A stretch of DNA of 64,000 nucleotides from Alphaproteobacteria bacterium (GTDB lineage: Bacteria > Pseudomonadota > Alphaproteobacteria > Micropepsales > Micropepsaceae). Below the pieces are notes generated by a model. The model saw only the letters and a program-made list of their open reading frames with translations, was not told where the DNA came from and did no database searches. Numbering within the stretch: position 1 is the first letter of the stretch; each line of letters opens with the position of its first letter. This document shows positions 9,381-17,715 of this stretch, one piece after another. Where the stretch lies: assembly GCA_019245415.1 (NCBI GenBank), contig JAFARO010000004.1, forward strand, positions 682,001 through 746,000, given 5' to 3'. Position numbers and translations under genes: made by a program.

Positions 9381-10277
9381 ATGTTTGCCTCAGTGCGTAC
9401 TCTGGCCGTTTCGGCGGCCCTGGCCGGACTTGCGTTGTGCGCCGTTCCCGCGCAGGCGTTCGTTTACGGCGGCTATCACATCATGCCGACGAAATCCTAC
9501 GCCGCGAAGATGGCCAAGCTCGGCCATACGCCTTCGGGCCCGATGAACTACTATGGCGGCTCGGTGTTCTCGAGCTCCAAGCTCGTCTCGGTGATGTGGG
9601 GTTCGGGCGTCAATTCGACGATTGTCTCGACCATTCCCGGATTCTCGGGCGCGATCGTGGACAGCACCTATGTCGACCAGATGGGCGAGTACAGCACCAA
9701 GGGCGTGGTCACGATCAACGGCCACAAGGGCACCAAGCAGACCATCACCCGCGGTAGCTATCTGGGCCAGGTCGTGATTACGCCCAAGAACCAGAACACG
9801 ACCCTGGACGACACCGACATCCAGGCCGAGATCAAGCACCAGATCAACATCGGCGCGTTGCCGCCGCGCGATCCGAACACGCTCTACCAGATCTACTTTC
9901 CGCGCGACATCACCATCACCTTGGACGGGCTGACCTCCTGCGTGGATTTCGGCGCCTATCACTTCGCCACGATCGACACTGCGATCTCGAAGAAGAAGAA
10001 TATCTTCTACGCAGTCGAACCCGATTGCGGTTCGGGCATCAGCTCGATCACCTTCGCCGCCAGCCATGAATTCGCGGAAGCGACGACGGACAACGTGCCG
10101 ACTCCGGGCTCCAACCCCGATTTCCCGCAAGCCTGGAACGACTCTGCCGGCTTCGAGGTCGGCGACAAGTGCAGCGGCCATGGCACGCTGACCGCCACCG
10201 GCGGCAGCTGGATCGTGACCCAGTACTATCTGAACAGCAAGAACGGCTGCAGCACGGGCAACTACACCAGCCCGTAG
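9381..10277 (+). CDS. Secreted protein with HEFAE motif, tandem copy 1
   Basis: 298 residues with a clear signal peptide (about residues 1-24, ending AQA-FV). Start chosen at ATG 9381, preceded by AAGGGGAG. The conserved core includes YYGGSVFSSSKLVSVMWG, then VDSTYVDQMGEYST, then SHEFAEATTDNVPTPGSNPD near the C-terminus. HEFAE resembles an HExxE/HExxH-type metal site, suggesting a zincin-like fold, but no protease activity is established. Overall layout recalls secreted bacterial relatives of plant EXORDIUM/PHI-1 proteins; that link is tentative. Four cysteines could form disulfides. It is followed by a 10-bp hairpin and then a paralogue in the same orientation. Confidence 0.75.
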   Translation: MFASVRTLAVSAALAGLALCAVPAQAFVYGGYHIMPTKSYAAKMAKLGHTPSGPMNYYGGSVFSSSKLVSVMWGSGVNSTIVSTIPGFSGAIVDSTYVDQMGEYSTKGVVTINGHKGTKQTITRGSYLGQVVITPKNQNTTLDDTDIQAEIKHQINIGALPPRDPNTLYQIYFPRDITITLDGLTSCVDFGAYHFATIDTAISKKKNIFYAVEPDCGSGISSITFAASHEFAEATTDNVPTPGSNPDFPQAWNDSAGFEVGDKCSGHGTLTATGGSWIVTQYYLNSKNGCSTGNYTSP

Positions 10278-10290
10278 TCGAGGATGCGCG

Positions 10291-10312
10291 GCCGGGAGCC
10301 CAGGCTCCCGGC
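10291..10312. terminator. Perfect hairpin between the two paralogues
   Basis: GCCGGGAGCC at 10291-10300 pairs perfectly with GGCTCCCGGC at 10303-10312, leaving a two-base centre. No T-run follows, so it may be an attenuator or mRNA-stabilising hairpin rather than a full intrinsic terminator. Confidence 0.5.
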
Positions 10313-10443
10313 TGCAGCATGCCGGGTTTGGCATAACGGAAATCGATCACATTTGCTGCTTCAGGCTTGCCAGGCATTCGGGCAGGCATCACTGTCTCAC
10401 CCGCGTGCAGGCACGGCGCGCCGTTTAGCCAAGGGAGGCCTCG

Positions 10444-11343
10444 ATGTTTTCCTCAATGCGCATTGCGGCCGCGTCGGCGGCCCTGGCCGGACTTGCGCTT
10501 TGCGCCGCACCCGCTCAGGCATTCGTGTACGGCGCCTATCACGTCATGCCGACGCCTTCCTATCTGGCGAAGATGGCCAAGATCGGCCGCGCGCCGGTGA
10601 TGAATGCCGGGCTGATGAACTACTATGGCGGCTCCGTGTTCACGAGTTCCAAGGTCGTTTCGGTGATGTGGGGCTTCGACGTTCCGAGCTTCACTGTGAA
10701 CGGCGTTCCAGCGTTCACCTCGGCCCTGGTCAACAGCATTTATGTCGACCAGATGGCCGAGTACGACACCCATCTGCGCGGCATCAACGGCCACAGAGGG
10801 ACCTACCAGGACATCGGCCGCGGCACGTTCGTCTCCCAGGTCACGTTCACGCCCAGGAACAAGAACACCAGCCTGACCGATGCCGATATCCAGGCCGAGC
10901 TCAAGCATCAGATCAAAGTCCACAATCTCCCGGCTCCCGACCTGAACACCCTGTACATGATTTATTTCCCCAAGAACGTGACCATCAATCTGGACGGCTT
11001 GATCTCCTGCCAGGATTTCGGCGCCTATCACTTCGCCACCGTCGACACCAAGCTCTCGAAGAAGAATATCTTCTACGCGGTCGAACCGGCCTGCACCTAT
11101 GGCTTCAGCACCATCACCTTCATCGCCAGCCATGAGTTCGCGGAAGCCACGACCGATAACGTGCCGACGCCGGGGTCCAATCCGGACTTCCCGCAAGCCT
11201 GGAACGACGCCGACGGCTTCGAGATCGGCGACAAATGCGGCACCAGCGGCACGCTGACCCAGGGCCAGAACCACTTCACGGTGACGCAGTACTTCCTCAA
11301 CAGCACCGGCCAGTGCAGCACGGGCGATTATACCAGTCCCTGA
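10444..11343 (+). CDS. Secreted protein with HEFAE motif, tandem copy 2
   Basis: 299 residues, a paralogue of the preceding gene across its full length: same signal peptide (AALAGLALCAAPAQA), same YYGGSVFTSSKVVSVMWG and SVYVDQ-like segments, and an identical stretch from SHEFAEATTDN through SNPDFPQAWND. The ATG at 10444 follows AAGGGAGG. The two differ mainly in residues 75-140 and in the last third before the C-terminal QCSTGDYTSP. A recent or maintained tandem duplication is the simplest explanation. Probably exported to the periplasm or outside. Not a member of any pathway I can name; presence inside a polysaccharide region may be coincidental. Confidence 0.75.
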   Translation: MFSSMRIAAASAALAGLALCAAPAQAFVYGAYHVMPTPSYLAKMAKIGRAPVMNAGLMNYYGGSVFTSSKVVSVMWGFDVPSFTVNGVPAFTSALVNSIYVDQMAEYDTHLRGINGHRGTYQDIGRGTFVSQVTFTPRNKNTSLTDADIQAELKHQIKVHNLPAPDLNTLYMIYFPKNVTINLDGLISCQDFGAYHFATVDTKLSKKNIFYAVEPACTYGFSTITFIASHEFAEATTDNVPTPGSNPDFPQAWNDADGFEIGDKCGTSGTLTQGQNHFTVTQYFLNSTGQCSTGDYTSP

Positions 11344-11370
11344 AGACCGTACCGATACGGAGCCTTTCCA

Positions 11371-11407
11371 GCCCCTTCCTCCGCGCTTGCGGGGGAGGGG
11401 GTTTTTG
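11371..11407 (+). terminator. Intrinsic terminator after HEFAE paralogue 2
   Basis: A GC-rich imperfect stem (gccccttcctccgc ... gcgggggaggggg) with a short loop is followed directly by gtttttgtt. It lies 28 bases after the stop codon, the expected place for rho-independent termination. Confidence 0.75.
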
Positions 11408-11486
11408 TTAGTGTAACGATGGGTTAACCCAATATGCTCTTGATTCCGCGAGCGTTGTCGCAACAGGCGCCCAGCCGGGGCTTTGC

Positions 11487-13112
11487 ATGAACGTCTGCAT
11501 GGTCGTCCAGAACAACGTCACGCGCGACGGGCGGGTGATGCGCGAGGCCAACTCGCTGCAGCGCGCCGGCCACAGCGTGACGGTGCTGGGATTGCTCGAT
11601 GCCGACGCCGCTTCGCCGGTCGAGTACCTGGACAGCGGGGTTCGCATCTTCCGGGTCTTCTGGCTCGCCAATGCCTATCGCAGCCTGATCTGGTCGGCGC
11701 TGTTGCGGGTGCTGCCGGTGTTCGCGGTCATCGTCGTGGTGCTCGCGGCCATCGCCTATGGGCTCAAGCTGCTCTTCGCCGCGCACGGCCCGCTCGCCCA
11801 GGGCGGGTTGGCGCTGATGCGGTTCGTCCGCGGCGCCATGGCATGGAGCGTGCTCGATGCCATCTATGCGGTGCTGGTGGTGCTGATCGCGGCCGCGCTC
11901 GTCTATCTGATATGGCGCGCCGCGCGGGCCTATCTCGGGCTGTTCGGTACCGGTGCGCGCATGCGCGCCAACGAAGAGGACACCATCCGCCGCTACGCCG
12001 AAGCGCTGATCAAGGAAGGCGCGCTCGACGACGCGGATTTTCCTTCGGTCAAGTCGCGCATCCCGTCCTGGGTTCCGGACTGGCTGCTCGCCGTGACTCT
12101 GGAGCCGCTCGAATGGTTCGGCGGCAATGCCACGCGTTTCACCCTGCTGCGCTACCGCGCGCGGGAGATGACCGAGGTCGCGGTCCGCATCAAGCCCGAC
12201 ATCGTCCATTGCCACGATTGCCTGACCCTGCCCACCGGCGTGCGCATCAAGAAGAAGCTCGGCATCCCGCTGATCTACGATGCGCACGAGATCTACGAGG
12301 CCGCCGCGACGCGCATGGCCGGCATCACCGACTATTATGCGCGCGTCCACAAGAAGTATCTCAAGCACGTCGACGGCTTCATCGCGGTCAACGACAGCGC
12401 CGCGCTCTATTACCACCATGCCTATCCGCAGACGCCCAAGCCGGTGGTGATCCGCAACGCCATTCAGCTCTCGCCCAGCGAACCTTATGACGGCCGGTTG
12501 CACGATGCGGCCGACCTGCCCGAAGATCGCCGGATCCTGCTCTATCAGGGCGGTTTCTCCGAAGGCCGCGGCTTGCCGACCTTGGTGCGCGCCGCGTTCC
12601 TGCTGCCGCCGAACTGGAGCCTGGTGATGATGGGCTGGGGCCCGCTCGCCGGCCAGCTCAAGCAGATCGCCGCGCAGGCGATAAGCCGCTCCGGCCGCGA
12701 GGGGGACCAGGAGAAGATCCGCTTCATCCCGCCGGCGCCGCAGAAGGAGCTGAAATCCTGGACCCAGGGTGCAACGCTGGGCATCATTCCCTATGACGGC
12801 AAGATGCTGAACCACTGGATCGCGACACCGAACAAGCTGTGGGAATATCCGGGCGCCGGCGTGCCGCTGATCGTGCAGCCCTTCCCGGAGATGCGCCGCG
12901 TGGTCACGACCTACAAATGCGGCTGGGTGCTGCCGGAGAGCCTGACCGCAAGCGGCATCGCCGACCTCGTGGCATCGCTCAGCGACGAGGAAATCGCGCA
13001 GGCCCGTCTCGGCTGCATGCGCTTCATCGAAGCCGACAATTGGAGCGCCCGCTACGAGAAGCGCCTGCTCGATCTCTATGCCGGCTTCGCGGGAAGCGGG
13101 ACGCATGCGTAA
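11487..13112 (+). CDS. Glycosyltransferase family 4 with internal transmembrane segments
   Basis: 541 residues. The protein begins like a GT4 enzyme (MNVCMVVQNNVTRDGRVMRE) and ends with the usual donor half: LLYQGGFSEGRGLPTLVRAA, then TPNKLWEYPGAGVPLIVQPF. Between residues about 75 and 160 are two hydrophobic stretches (VLPVFAVIVVVLAAIAYGL and AIYAVLVVLIAAALVYLIW) that look like membrane helices. The acceptor domain resumes near HCHDCLTLPTGVRIKKKLG. At 541 residues it is about 150 longer than typical, and the extra length is this insert. It likely sits on the inner membrane face, acting on a lipid-linked glycan. Acceptor and donor unknown. Confidence 0.8.
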   Translation: MNVCMVVQNNVTRDGRVMREANSLQRAGHSVTVLGLLDADAASPVEYLDSGVRIFRVFWLANAYRSLIWSALLRVLPVFAVIVVVLAAIAYGLKLLFAAHGPLAQGGLALMRFVRGAMAWSVLDAIYAVLVVLIAAALVYLIWRAARAYLGLFGTGARMRANEEDTIRRYAEALIKEGALDDADFPSVKSRIPSWVPDWLLAVTLEPLEWFGGNATRFTLLRYRAREMTEVAVRIKPDIVHCHDCLTLPTGVRIKKKLGIPLIYDAHEIYEAAATRMAGITDYYARVHKKYLKHVDGFIAVNDSAALYYHHAYPQTPKPVVIRNAIQLSPSEPYDGRLHDAADLPEDRRILLYQGGFSEGRGLPTLVRAAFLLPPNWSLVMMGWGPLAGQLKQIAAQAISRSGREGDQEKIRFIPPAPQKELKSWTQGATLGIIPYDGKMLNHWIATPNKLWEYPGAGVPLIVQPFPEMRRVVTTYKCGWVLPESLTASGIADLVASLSDEEIAQARLGCMRFIEADNWSARYEKRLLDLYAGFAGSGTHA

Positions 13113-13120
13113 CTCTCTTC

Positions 13121-13257
13121 AGTGTCATTCCCGGCCGAGCGACACGACAGTGTCGCGAGGGGAAGGGAATCCATTTGGAGGCGCAGCCCACGCTCGCCGC
13201 CCATGGATTCCCTTCCCCTCGCTTCGCCTTCGGCTCCGCTCGGCCGGGAATGACACT
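13121..13257. repeat. Family-1 intergenic palindrome, copy B
   Basis: A perfect 20-base terminal inverted repeat: AGTGTCATTCCCGGCCGAGC at 13121-13140 and its complement at 13238-13257. Inner arms gaggggaagggaatcca and tggattcccttcccctc form a second long stem. It starts eight bases after the glycosyltransferase stop and ends seven bases before the ribosome site of the next gene. Confidence 0.85.
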
Positions 13258-13280
13258 TGGGACGGAGGCACCCAAACGCG

Positions 13281-14057
13281 ATGACCCCCTCCCAGGCACT
13301 CCTACTCCTCGCCGCTTTCGGCATCGGCGTCGCGCTCACGGCCGTGGTGATGTGGGCGCGGGAACGTTGGAGCGCCCAATCGCAGAGCCGCGTGGCGCAG
13401 ATCCGCGACACCTACGAGCCGCTGTTCGCCGATCTGTGGTCGGACGAAATGCACAAGCGGCTCGCGGCGCTGTTCGTCGCCCAGCGCGTGGCGCGCTCGA
13501 AGAGCGGCGCGCGCGGTCTGGGCCAGGTGCTCGTCTCTTTCGTGCGGCGCAGGCTCGCCGCCGAGAGCGGGGGCGACGCGTATGACGATGTGCGTCTGGC
13601 GCTGACCCTGCTCGCCAGCGATGCCGTGCGCCAGGCGCTCAAGGAGAGCGGGCAGGGTCTCGATCTCAGCGGCCTCGATTTCCGCGGCGCATCGCTGGCC
13701 GGCATCAATCTTCAGCGCTTCCGTCTGGCGCAATGCGTCTTCGACCGCTGCCGGCTCGCCGGCGCAAGGCTCAGCGACTGCGACCTTTCCGGATCGTCGC
13801 TGGTGGGCGCCGATCTATCCGGCGCCGATCTGCGCCGCGCGGATTTTTCGGAGGCCGATCTCACCGACGCCGACTTCACGCGCGCCAAGGTGGCCGGTGC
13901 GAATTTCACCAACAGCAACATCGGCGGCGCGATCCTGTCGGAGGCCCAGGGCCTGGTGCAGGAGCAGCTCGACCAGGCTTTCGGCGACAGCGGCACCGCG
14001 GTGCCGGAACGCATGCGCTTCGTGCCCGGCCGCGTCCAGCGCCTGCGCCGCGAGTAG
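13281..14057 (+). CDS. Membrane-anchored pentapeptide-repeat protein
   Basis: 258 residues. One N-terminal transmembrane helix (about residues 5-24, ALLLLAAFGIGVALTAVVMW) is followed by a charged region and then pentapeptide repeats of the A(D/N)LxG type from about residue 130 to 220 (LSGLDFRGASLAGINLQRF, later ADLSGADLRRADFSEADLTD). These form a right-handed quadrilateral beta-helix. GGAGG lies 12 bases upstream of ATG 13281. The stop codon is three bases from the acetyltransferase start, suggesting one transcript with it. Such proteins often act in protein-protein contacts, but no function can be assigned here. Confidence 0.8.
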   Translation: MTPSQALLLLAAFGIGVALTAVVMWARERWSAQSQSRVAQIRDTYEPLFADLWSDEMHKRLAALFVAQRVARSKSGARGLGQVLVSFVRRRLAAESGGDAYDDVRLALTLLASDAVRQALKESGQGLDLSGLDFRGASLAGINLQRFRLAQCVFDRCRLAGARLSDCDLSGSSLVGADLSGADLRRADFSEADLTDADFTRAKVAGANFTNSNIGGAILSEAQGLVQEQLDQAFGDSGTAVPERMRFVPGRVQRLRRE

Positions 14058-14060
14058 ACG

Positions 14061-14627
14061 ATGACCAAGGACTTTTATTGCCATCCCAGTGCCGTGGTCG
14101 ACGATGGCTGCACCATCGGCGCCGGCACCAAGATCTGGCATTTCGCGCATATCCTGGGCGGCACCCGCATCGGCGCGCGTTGCGTGATCGCCCAGAACGT
14201 GATGATCGGACCCAACGCCGTCGTCGGCGACGGCTGCAAGGTCCAGAACAACGTCTCGATCTATGAAGGCGTGACACTCGAAGACGACGTCTTTTGCGGC
14301 CCGTCGATGGTGTTCACCAACGTGCTCTATCCACGCGCCCATGTGAACCGGCGCGCCGAGTTCCTGCCCACCTTGGTGCGCAAGGGCGCCACAATCGGGG
14401 CCAACGCCACCATCGTGTGCGGCACCACGCTCGGTCGCTATGCCATGGTGGGCGCGGGCGCCGTGGTGACGCGCGACGTGCAGGACCATGCGCTGGTGAT
14501 CGGGGCGCCCGCCCGGCGCATCGGCTGGGTCAGCCGCAGCGGCGACCGGCTTGGCGACGATCTCGTCTGTCCGCGCACGGCGGAGCGCTATCGCCTCGAC
14601 GGTGCCGGATTGCGGCTTCTGGACTGA
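14061..14627 (+). CDS. WlbB/WbpD-like UDP-sugar N-acetyltransferase (left-handed beta-helix)
   Basis: 188 residues made almost wholly of hexapeptide repeats (IGAGTKIWHFAHI, then IGPNAVVGDGCKVQNNVSIY, then IGANATIVCGTTLGRYAMVG), the left-handed beta-helix of trimeric acyltransferases. The signature KIWHFAHI plus FTNVLYPRA is typical of WlbB/WbpD, which acetylate the 3-amino group of UDP-2-acetamido-3-amino-2,3-dideoxyglucuronate using acetyl-CoA. The His in WHFAHI is in the likely active site. The WlbA-like dehydrogenase at 8153-9229 would supply the pathway upstream. It is coupled to the pentapeptide gene with a 3-base gap. Family assignment is strong; the exact sugar is inferred. Confidence 0.85.
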   Translation: MTKDFYCHPSAVVDDGCTIGAGTKIWHFAHILGGTRIGARCVIAQNVMIGPNAVVGDGCKVQNNVSIYEGVTLEDDVFCGPSMVFTNVLYPRAHVNRRAEFLPTLVRKGATIGANATIVCGTTLGRYAMVGAGAVVTRDVQDHALVIGAPARRIGWVSRSGDRLGDDLVCPRTAERYRLDGAGLRLLD

Positions 14628-14710
14628 GGTCCGATGTTGCTTGAAAGCCCTGGTGCGCCGGGCCATAGTCCCGCCCCCGAAACCCGGCTTTTTGAGACGA
14701 AACCAACGCC

Positions 14711-15043
14711 ATGAAACTCAAGCAATTGAACGAGGCCATCGCCGCGGCCTGCAATGTCCGCCCGCAACTGGTGACCGCGGTCCAGACCGAAACCTTCCGC
14801 CAGATCAAGGCCGCGTTGGACAAGGGCGAAAAGATCGTCGTGCCCGATTGGGGGATTTTCGCGGTCAAGGAGACCCCGGCGATGGACGGCAAGCCCGCGA
14901 AAAAGATCGTGCGCTTCCGCGACCGCACCGGCGAGATCGCCGAAAAGAAGGAAAAAAAGGGCAAGGGCGAGGGCAAGAAGGCCAAGCGGGAGAAGGACGG
15001 AAAAAAGGCCGAGCCCGTGGACAAGGAAGCCGGCGAAGACTAG
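14711..15043 (+). CDS. HU/IHF-like DNA-binding protein with lysine-rich tail
   Basis: 110 residues. Residues 1-75 resemble the HU/IHF fold: helical MKLKQLNEAIAAACNVRPQL, then GEKIVVPDWGIFAVKETPA in place of the usual 'L.GFG.F.V' strand. The C-terminal 35 residues are Lys/Glu-rich (AEKKEKKGKGEGKKAKREKD), like the disordered basic tails of some nucleoid proteins. The classical DNA-intercalating arm proline motif is not obvious, so it is a divergent member. It stands alone between the acetyltransferase and the aldehyde dehydrogenase. Nucleoid association is inferred from the fold. Confidence 0.7.
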   Translation: MKLKQLNEAIAAACNVRPQLVTAVQTETFRQIKAALDKGEKIVVPDWGIFAVKETPAMDGKPAKKIVRFRDRTGEIAEKKEKKGKGEGKKAKREKDGKKAEPVDKEAGED

Positions 15044-15170
15044 CAGCGGGCAGGGCGGCACGCGCCATCGACACCCCTCGACAGGAGACCTCGGACGCAG
15101 CCGCGCCGGCGCATTGCCCCGGATCGCGTCGCTGTGGTTTTATCCGGCTAGATAGCCAGGGAGAGAAAAC

Positions 15171-16601
15171 ATGCGCGACTACCTGAAATTCTACATCGAC
15201 GGCGAGTGGGTCGACCCGGTCGCGCCCAAGACCGAGGATGTGATCAATCCCGCGACCGAGGAGGCGTTCGCGCGGGTCTCGCTGGGTTCCAAGGCCGACG
15301 TGGACAAGGCCGTGGCGGCCGCGCGGCGCGCTTTCGAAACCTTCTCGCAGACGACGAAGGAAGAGCGGCTGGCGCTGCTCGAGAAGATTCTTGGCGTCTA
15401 CCAGAAGCGCTATGGCGAAATGGTCGAGGCGATCTCCAAAGAAATGGGTGCGCCGCTCGGCCTCTCCAAGAACGCGCAGGCCGCGATGGGCATCGCCCAT
15501 TTCAGCCAGGCCATGAAGGTGCTGAAGGACTTCCAGTTCGAGAAGGTCAGCGGCACGACCGCGGTGGTTTATGAGCCGGTCGGCGTCATCGGCATGATCA
15601 CGCCGTGGAACTGGCCGATCAACCAGATCGCCTGCAAGGTGGCGCCGGCGCTGGCAGCGGGCTGCACCATGGTGCTCAAGCCCTCCGAAGTCGCCCCGAT
15701 CAACGCCATCCTCTTCGCCGAGGTCCTGCACGAGGCGGGCGTGCCCAAGGGCGTCTTCAACCTGGTGAACGGCGACGGCCCGACGGTGGGCGAGGCGATG
15801 TCGAACCATCCAGGCATCGACATGATGTCGTTCACCGGCTCGACGCGCGCAGGCATCGCCGTCGCCAAGGCGGCTGCCAACACCGTCAAGCGCGTGGCGC
15901 AGGAGCTGGGCGGCAAGTCCGCCAACATCGTGCTCGACGACGCCGATCTCAAGAAGGCCGTGGTCGGCGGCGTGATGAACATGTTCTCGAACAGCGGCCA
16001 GTCCTGCAATGCGCCCAGCCGCATGTTCGTGCCGCGCGCCAAGCAGGATGAGGCGGCGGCGATCGCCAAGGCCACTGCCGAGAAGGTCAAGGTCGGGGAT
16101 CCCTTCGCCGACGGCACGACCATGGGCCCGGTGGTCAACGAGACCCAGTTCAACAAGATCCAGGCGCTGATCCAGAAGGGCATCGACGAGGGCGCGCGGC
16201 TGGTCTGCGGCGGCGTCGGCCGTCCGGACGGCTTGAACCGCGGCTATTTCGTCAAGCCTACGGTGTTCGCCGACGTCACCAACGACATGACCATCGCGCG
16301 CGAGGAGATTTTCGGGCCGGTGCTGGCCATGCTGCCCTACGACAGCGAAGAGGATGCGATCCGGCAGGCGAATGACACCGTGTACGGACTGTCCGGGTAC
16401 GTACAATCAGGAAGCCTCGAGCACGCGCGCAAGGTGGCGGCGCGGCTGCGCACCGGAAACGTTCATCTGAACGGCGCCGGCGTCGATCTCGCCGCACCCT
16501 TCGGCGGCTACAAGCAGTCCGGCACCGGCCGCGAATGGGGCGAGTTCGGCTTCGAGGAGTTCCTCGAGATCAAGGCGGTGATGGGTTACGAGGCGGCGTA
16601 G
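15171..16601 (+). CDS. NAD(P)-dependent aldehyde dehydrogenase
   Basis: 476 residues, full length for the ALDH superfamily. Diagnostic motifs are all present: ITPWNWPINQ (cofactor region), ELGGKSANIV with the general-base Glu, NSGQSCNAPSR with the catalytic Cys, and EEIFGPVLAM. It oxidises an aldehyde to the acid with NAD or NADP. The closest well-known pattern (FYIDGEWVDP at the N-terminus, FGGYKQSGTGREWG near the C-terminus) is of the broad-range ALDH group, so substrate cannot be inferred. GGGAGAG precedes the ATG. Monocistronic by context, followed at once by a family-2 repeat. Confidence 0.9.
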   Translation: MRDYLKFYIDGEWVDPVAPKTEDVINPATEEAFARVSLGSKADVDKAVAAARRAFETFSQTTKEERLALLEKILGVYQKRYGEMVEAISKEMGAPLGLSKNAQAAMGIAHFSQAMKVLKDFQFEKVSGTTAVVYEPVGVIGMITPWNWPINQIACKVAPALAAGCTMVLKPSEVAPINAILFAEVLHEAGVPKGVFNLVNGDGPTVGEAMSNHPGIDMMSFTGSTRAGIAVAKAAANTVKRVAQELGGKSANIVLDDADLKKAVVGGVMNMFSNSGQSCNAPSRMFVPRAKQDEAAAIAKATAEKVKVGDPFADGTTMGPVVNETQFNKIQALIQKGIDEGARLVCGGVGRPDGLNRGYFVKPTVFADVTNDMTIAREEIFGPVLAMLPYDSEEDAIRQANDTVYGLSGYVQSGSLEHARKVAARLRTGNVHLNGAGVDLAAPFGGYKQSGTGREWGEFGFEEFLEIKAVMGYEAA

Positions 16602-16611
16602 CCGCCGGGGA

Positions 16612-16738
16612 TGTCATGGCCCGCGAATGCGGGCCACCCAGGTGACATCTGCTGCGTCGAAGCGGAGAGAAGTTTTCGTGCCGACCCCCAATGCCGTGCG
16701 GAACCCAACTGGGTGGCCCGCATTCGCGGGCCATGACA
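16612..16738. repeat. Family-2 palindrome, copy D
   Basis: 29-base perfect terminal arms: 16612-16640 (begins TGTCATGGCCCGCGAATGCG) and the complement at 16710-16738. Each arm also holds an internal small hairpin (GGCCCGCgaatGCGGGCC). The right arm is in frame with, and may be translated as, the N-terminus of the following dihydrouridine synthase. Confidence 0.9.
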
Positions 16739-17715
16739 CCTGCGTTTTTTCCATAGGTACGGTCCCCATCCCCGGCCGCGTGCTGATCGCGCCGATGACG
16801 GGGGTGTCGGACCTGCCGTTCCGGCGCGCGGCGTCGCGCTGCGGCGCGGCGTATGTCGCGACCGAGATGGTGGCTTGCGACGCCTTCGCGCGCGGCCGTC
16901 CCGACGTCGTGCGCCGCGCCGCGGTGGGCGATGGCTTGCCGCTGATGGTGATTCAGCTCGTCGGCCGCGATGCGCAATGGATCGCCAGGGGCGCGACGCT
17001 CGCCGAACAGGCCGGCGCCGATATCGTCGATATCAACATGGGCTGCCCCGCCAAGGAAGTCGCCGGCGCGCAGTCCGGCGCGGCGCTGATGCGCGACCTC
17101 GATCACGCGGAAGCGCTGATCGCCGCGGCGGTGAACGCCGTTTCCTGCCCGGTCACCGTCAAGATGCGCCTGGGCTGGGATTGCGTCGTCGCGCCCGAAT
17201 TGGCGATGCGCGCCGAACGCGCCGGCGCGTGCGCGCTCACCGTGCACGGCCGCACGCGCCAGCAATTCTACGGCGGCAAGGCCGATTGGCGTGCGGTCGC
17301 CGCGGTGAAACAGGCGGTCACGATCCCGGTGATCGTCAACGGCGACGTGACCGACGCCGCTTCCGCACGCGAAGCGCTGGCGCAATCGGGCGCCGACGCG
17401 ATCATGATCGGCCGCGGCGCCTATGGCCGCCCCTGGATCGCGAGCGTTCTCGACGGCAAGCGCCTCGAGCCCGATCTCGACGAGCGCCTGGCCATTGCGC
17501 TCGACCACTTCGCCGACACCTTGTCGTTCTACGGCGACGCGCTGGGCCTGCGCGTGTTCCGCAAGCATCTGGGCTGGTATGTTGAACATGCCCCTTGCGG
17601 AACTGCAGATCGGCGGCGCGCAGCGAAGTCCGCCCTCTGCCGAATGTCGAGCGCGCGCGAAGTCGAGCGCGCGCTCGCGGATCTCTGGCAAGGCGAATGG
17701 AGGATGGCGGCATGA
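16627..17715 (+). CDS. tRNA-dihydrouridine synthase (NifR3/Dus family), start uncertain
   Basis: Conserved protein begins near VPIPGRVLIAPMTGVSDLPF (from about 16762). It has the FMN-barrel motifs DINMGCPAKEVAG (catalytic Cys), TVKMRLGWD, LTVHGRTRQQFYGGKADW and IMIGRGAYGRPWI. Reduces uridine to dihydrouridine in tRNA D-loops with NADPH. The only in-frame ATG is at 16627, inside the left arm of the repeat; GTG codons at 16678 and 16696 are alternatives, and a GTG at 16780 is too late. So the first 30-40 residues of any product are repeat-derived. The TGA overlaps the ATG of the next gene (ATGA, 17712-17715). Enzyme family is certain; start is not. Confidence 0.85.
   Translation: MRATQVTSAASKRREVFVPTPNAVRNPTGWPAFAGHDTCVFSIGTVPIPGRVLIAPMTGVSDLPFRRAASRCGAAYVATEMVACDAFARGRPDVVRRAAVGDGLPLMVIQLVGRDAQWIARGATLAEQAGADIVDINMGCPAKEVAGAQSGAALMRDLDHAEALIAAAVNAVSCPVTVKMRLGWDCVVAPELAMRAERAGACALTVHGRTRQQFYGGKADWRAVAAVKQAVTIPVIVNGDVTDAASAREALAQSGADAIMIGRGAYGRPWIASVLDGKRLEPDLDERLAIALDHFADTLSFYGDALGLRVFRKHLGWYVEHAPCGTADRRRAAKSALCRMSSAREVERALADLWQGEWRMAA

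Noticed and set aside
16672..16760. Separate small gene between aldehyde dehydrogenase and dihydrouridine synthase
   Set aside because: This stretch is the family-2 repeat and the leader of the next gene; its translation is the standard repeat-derived peptide.
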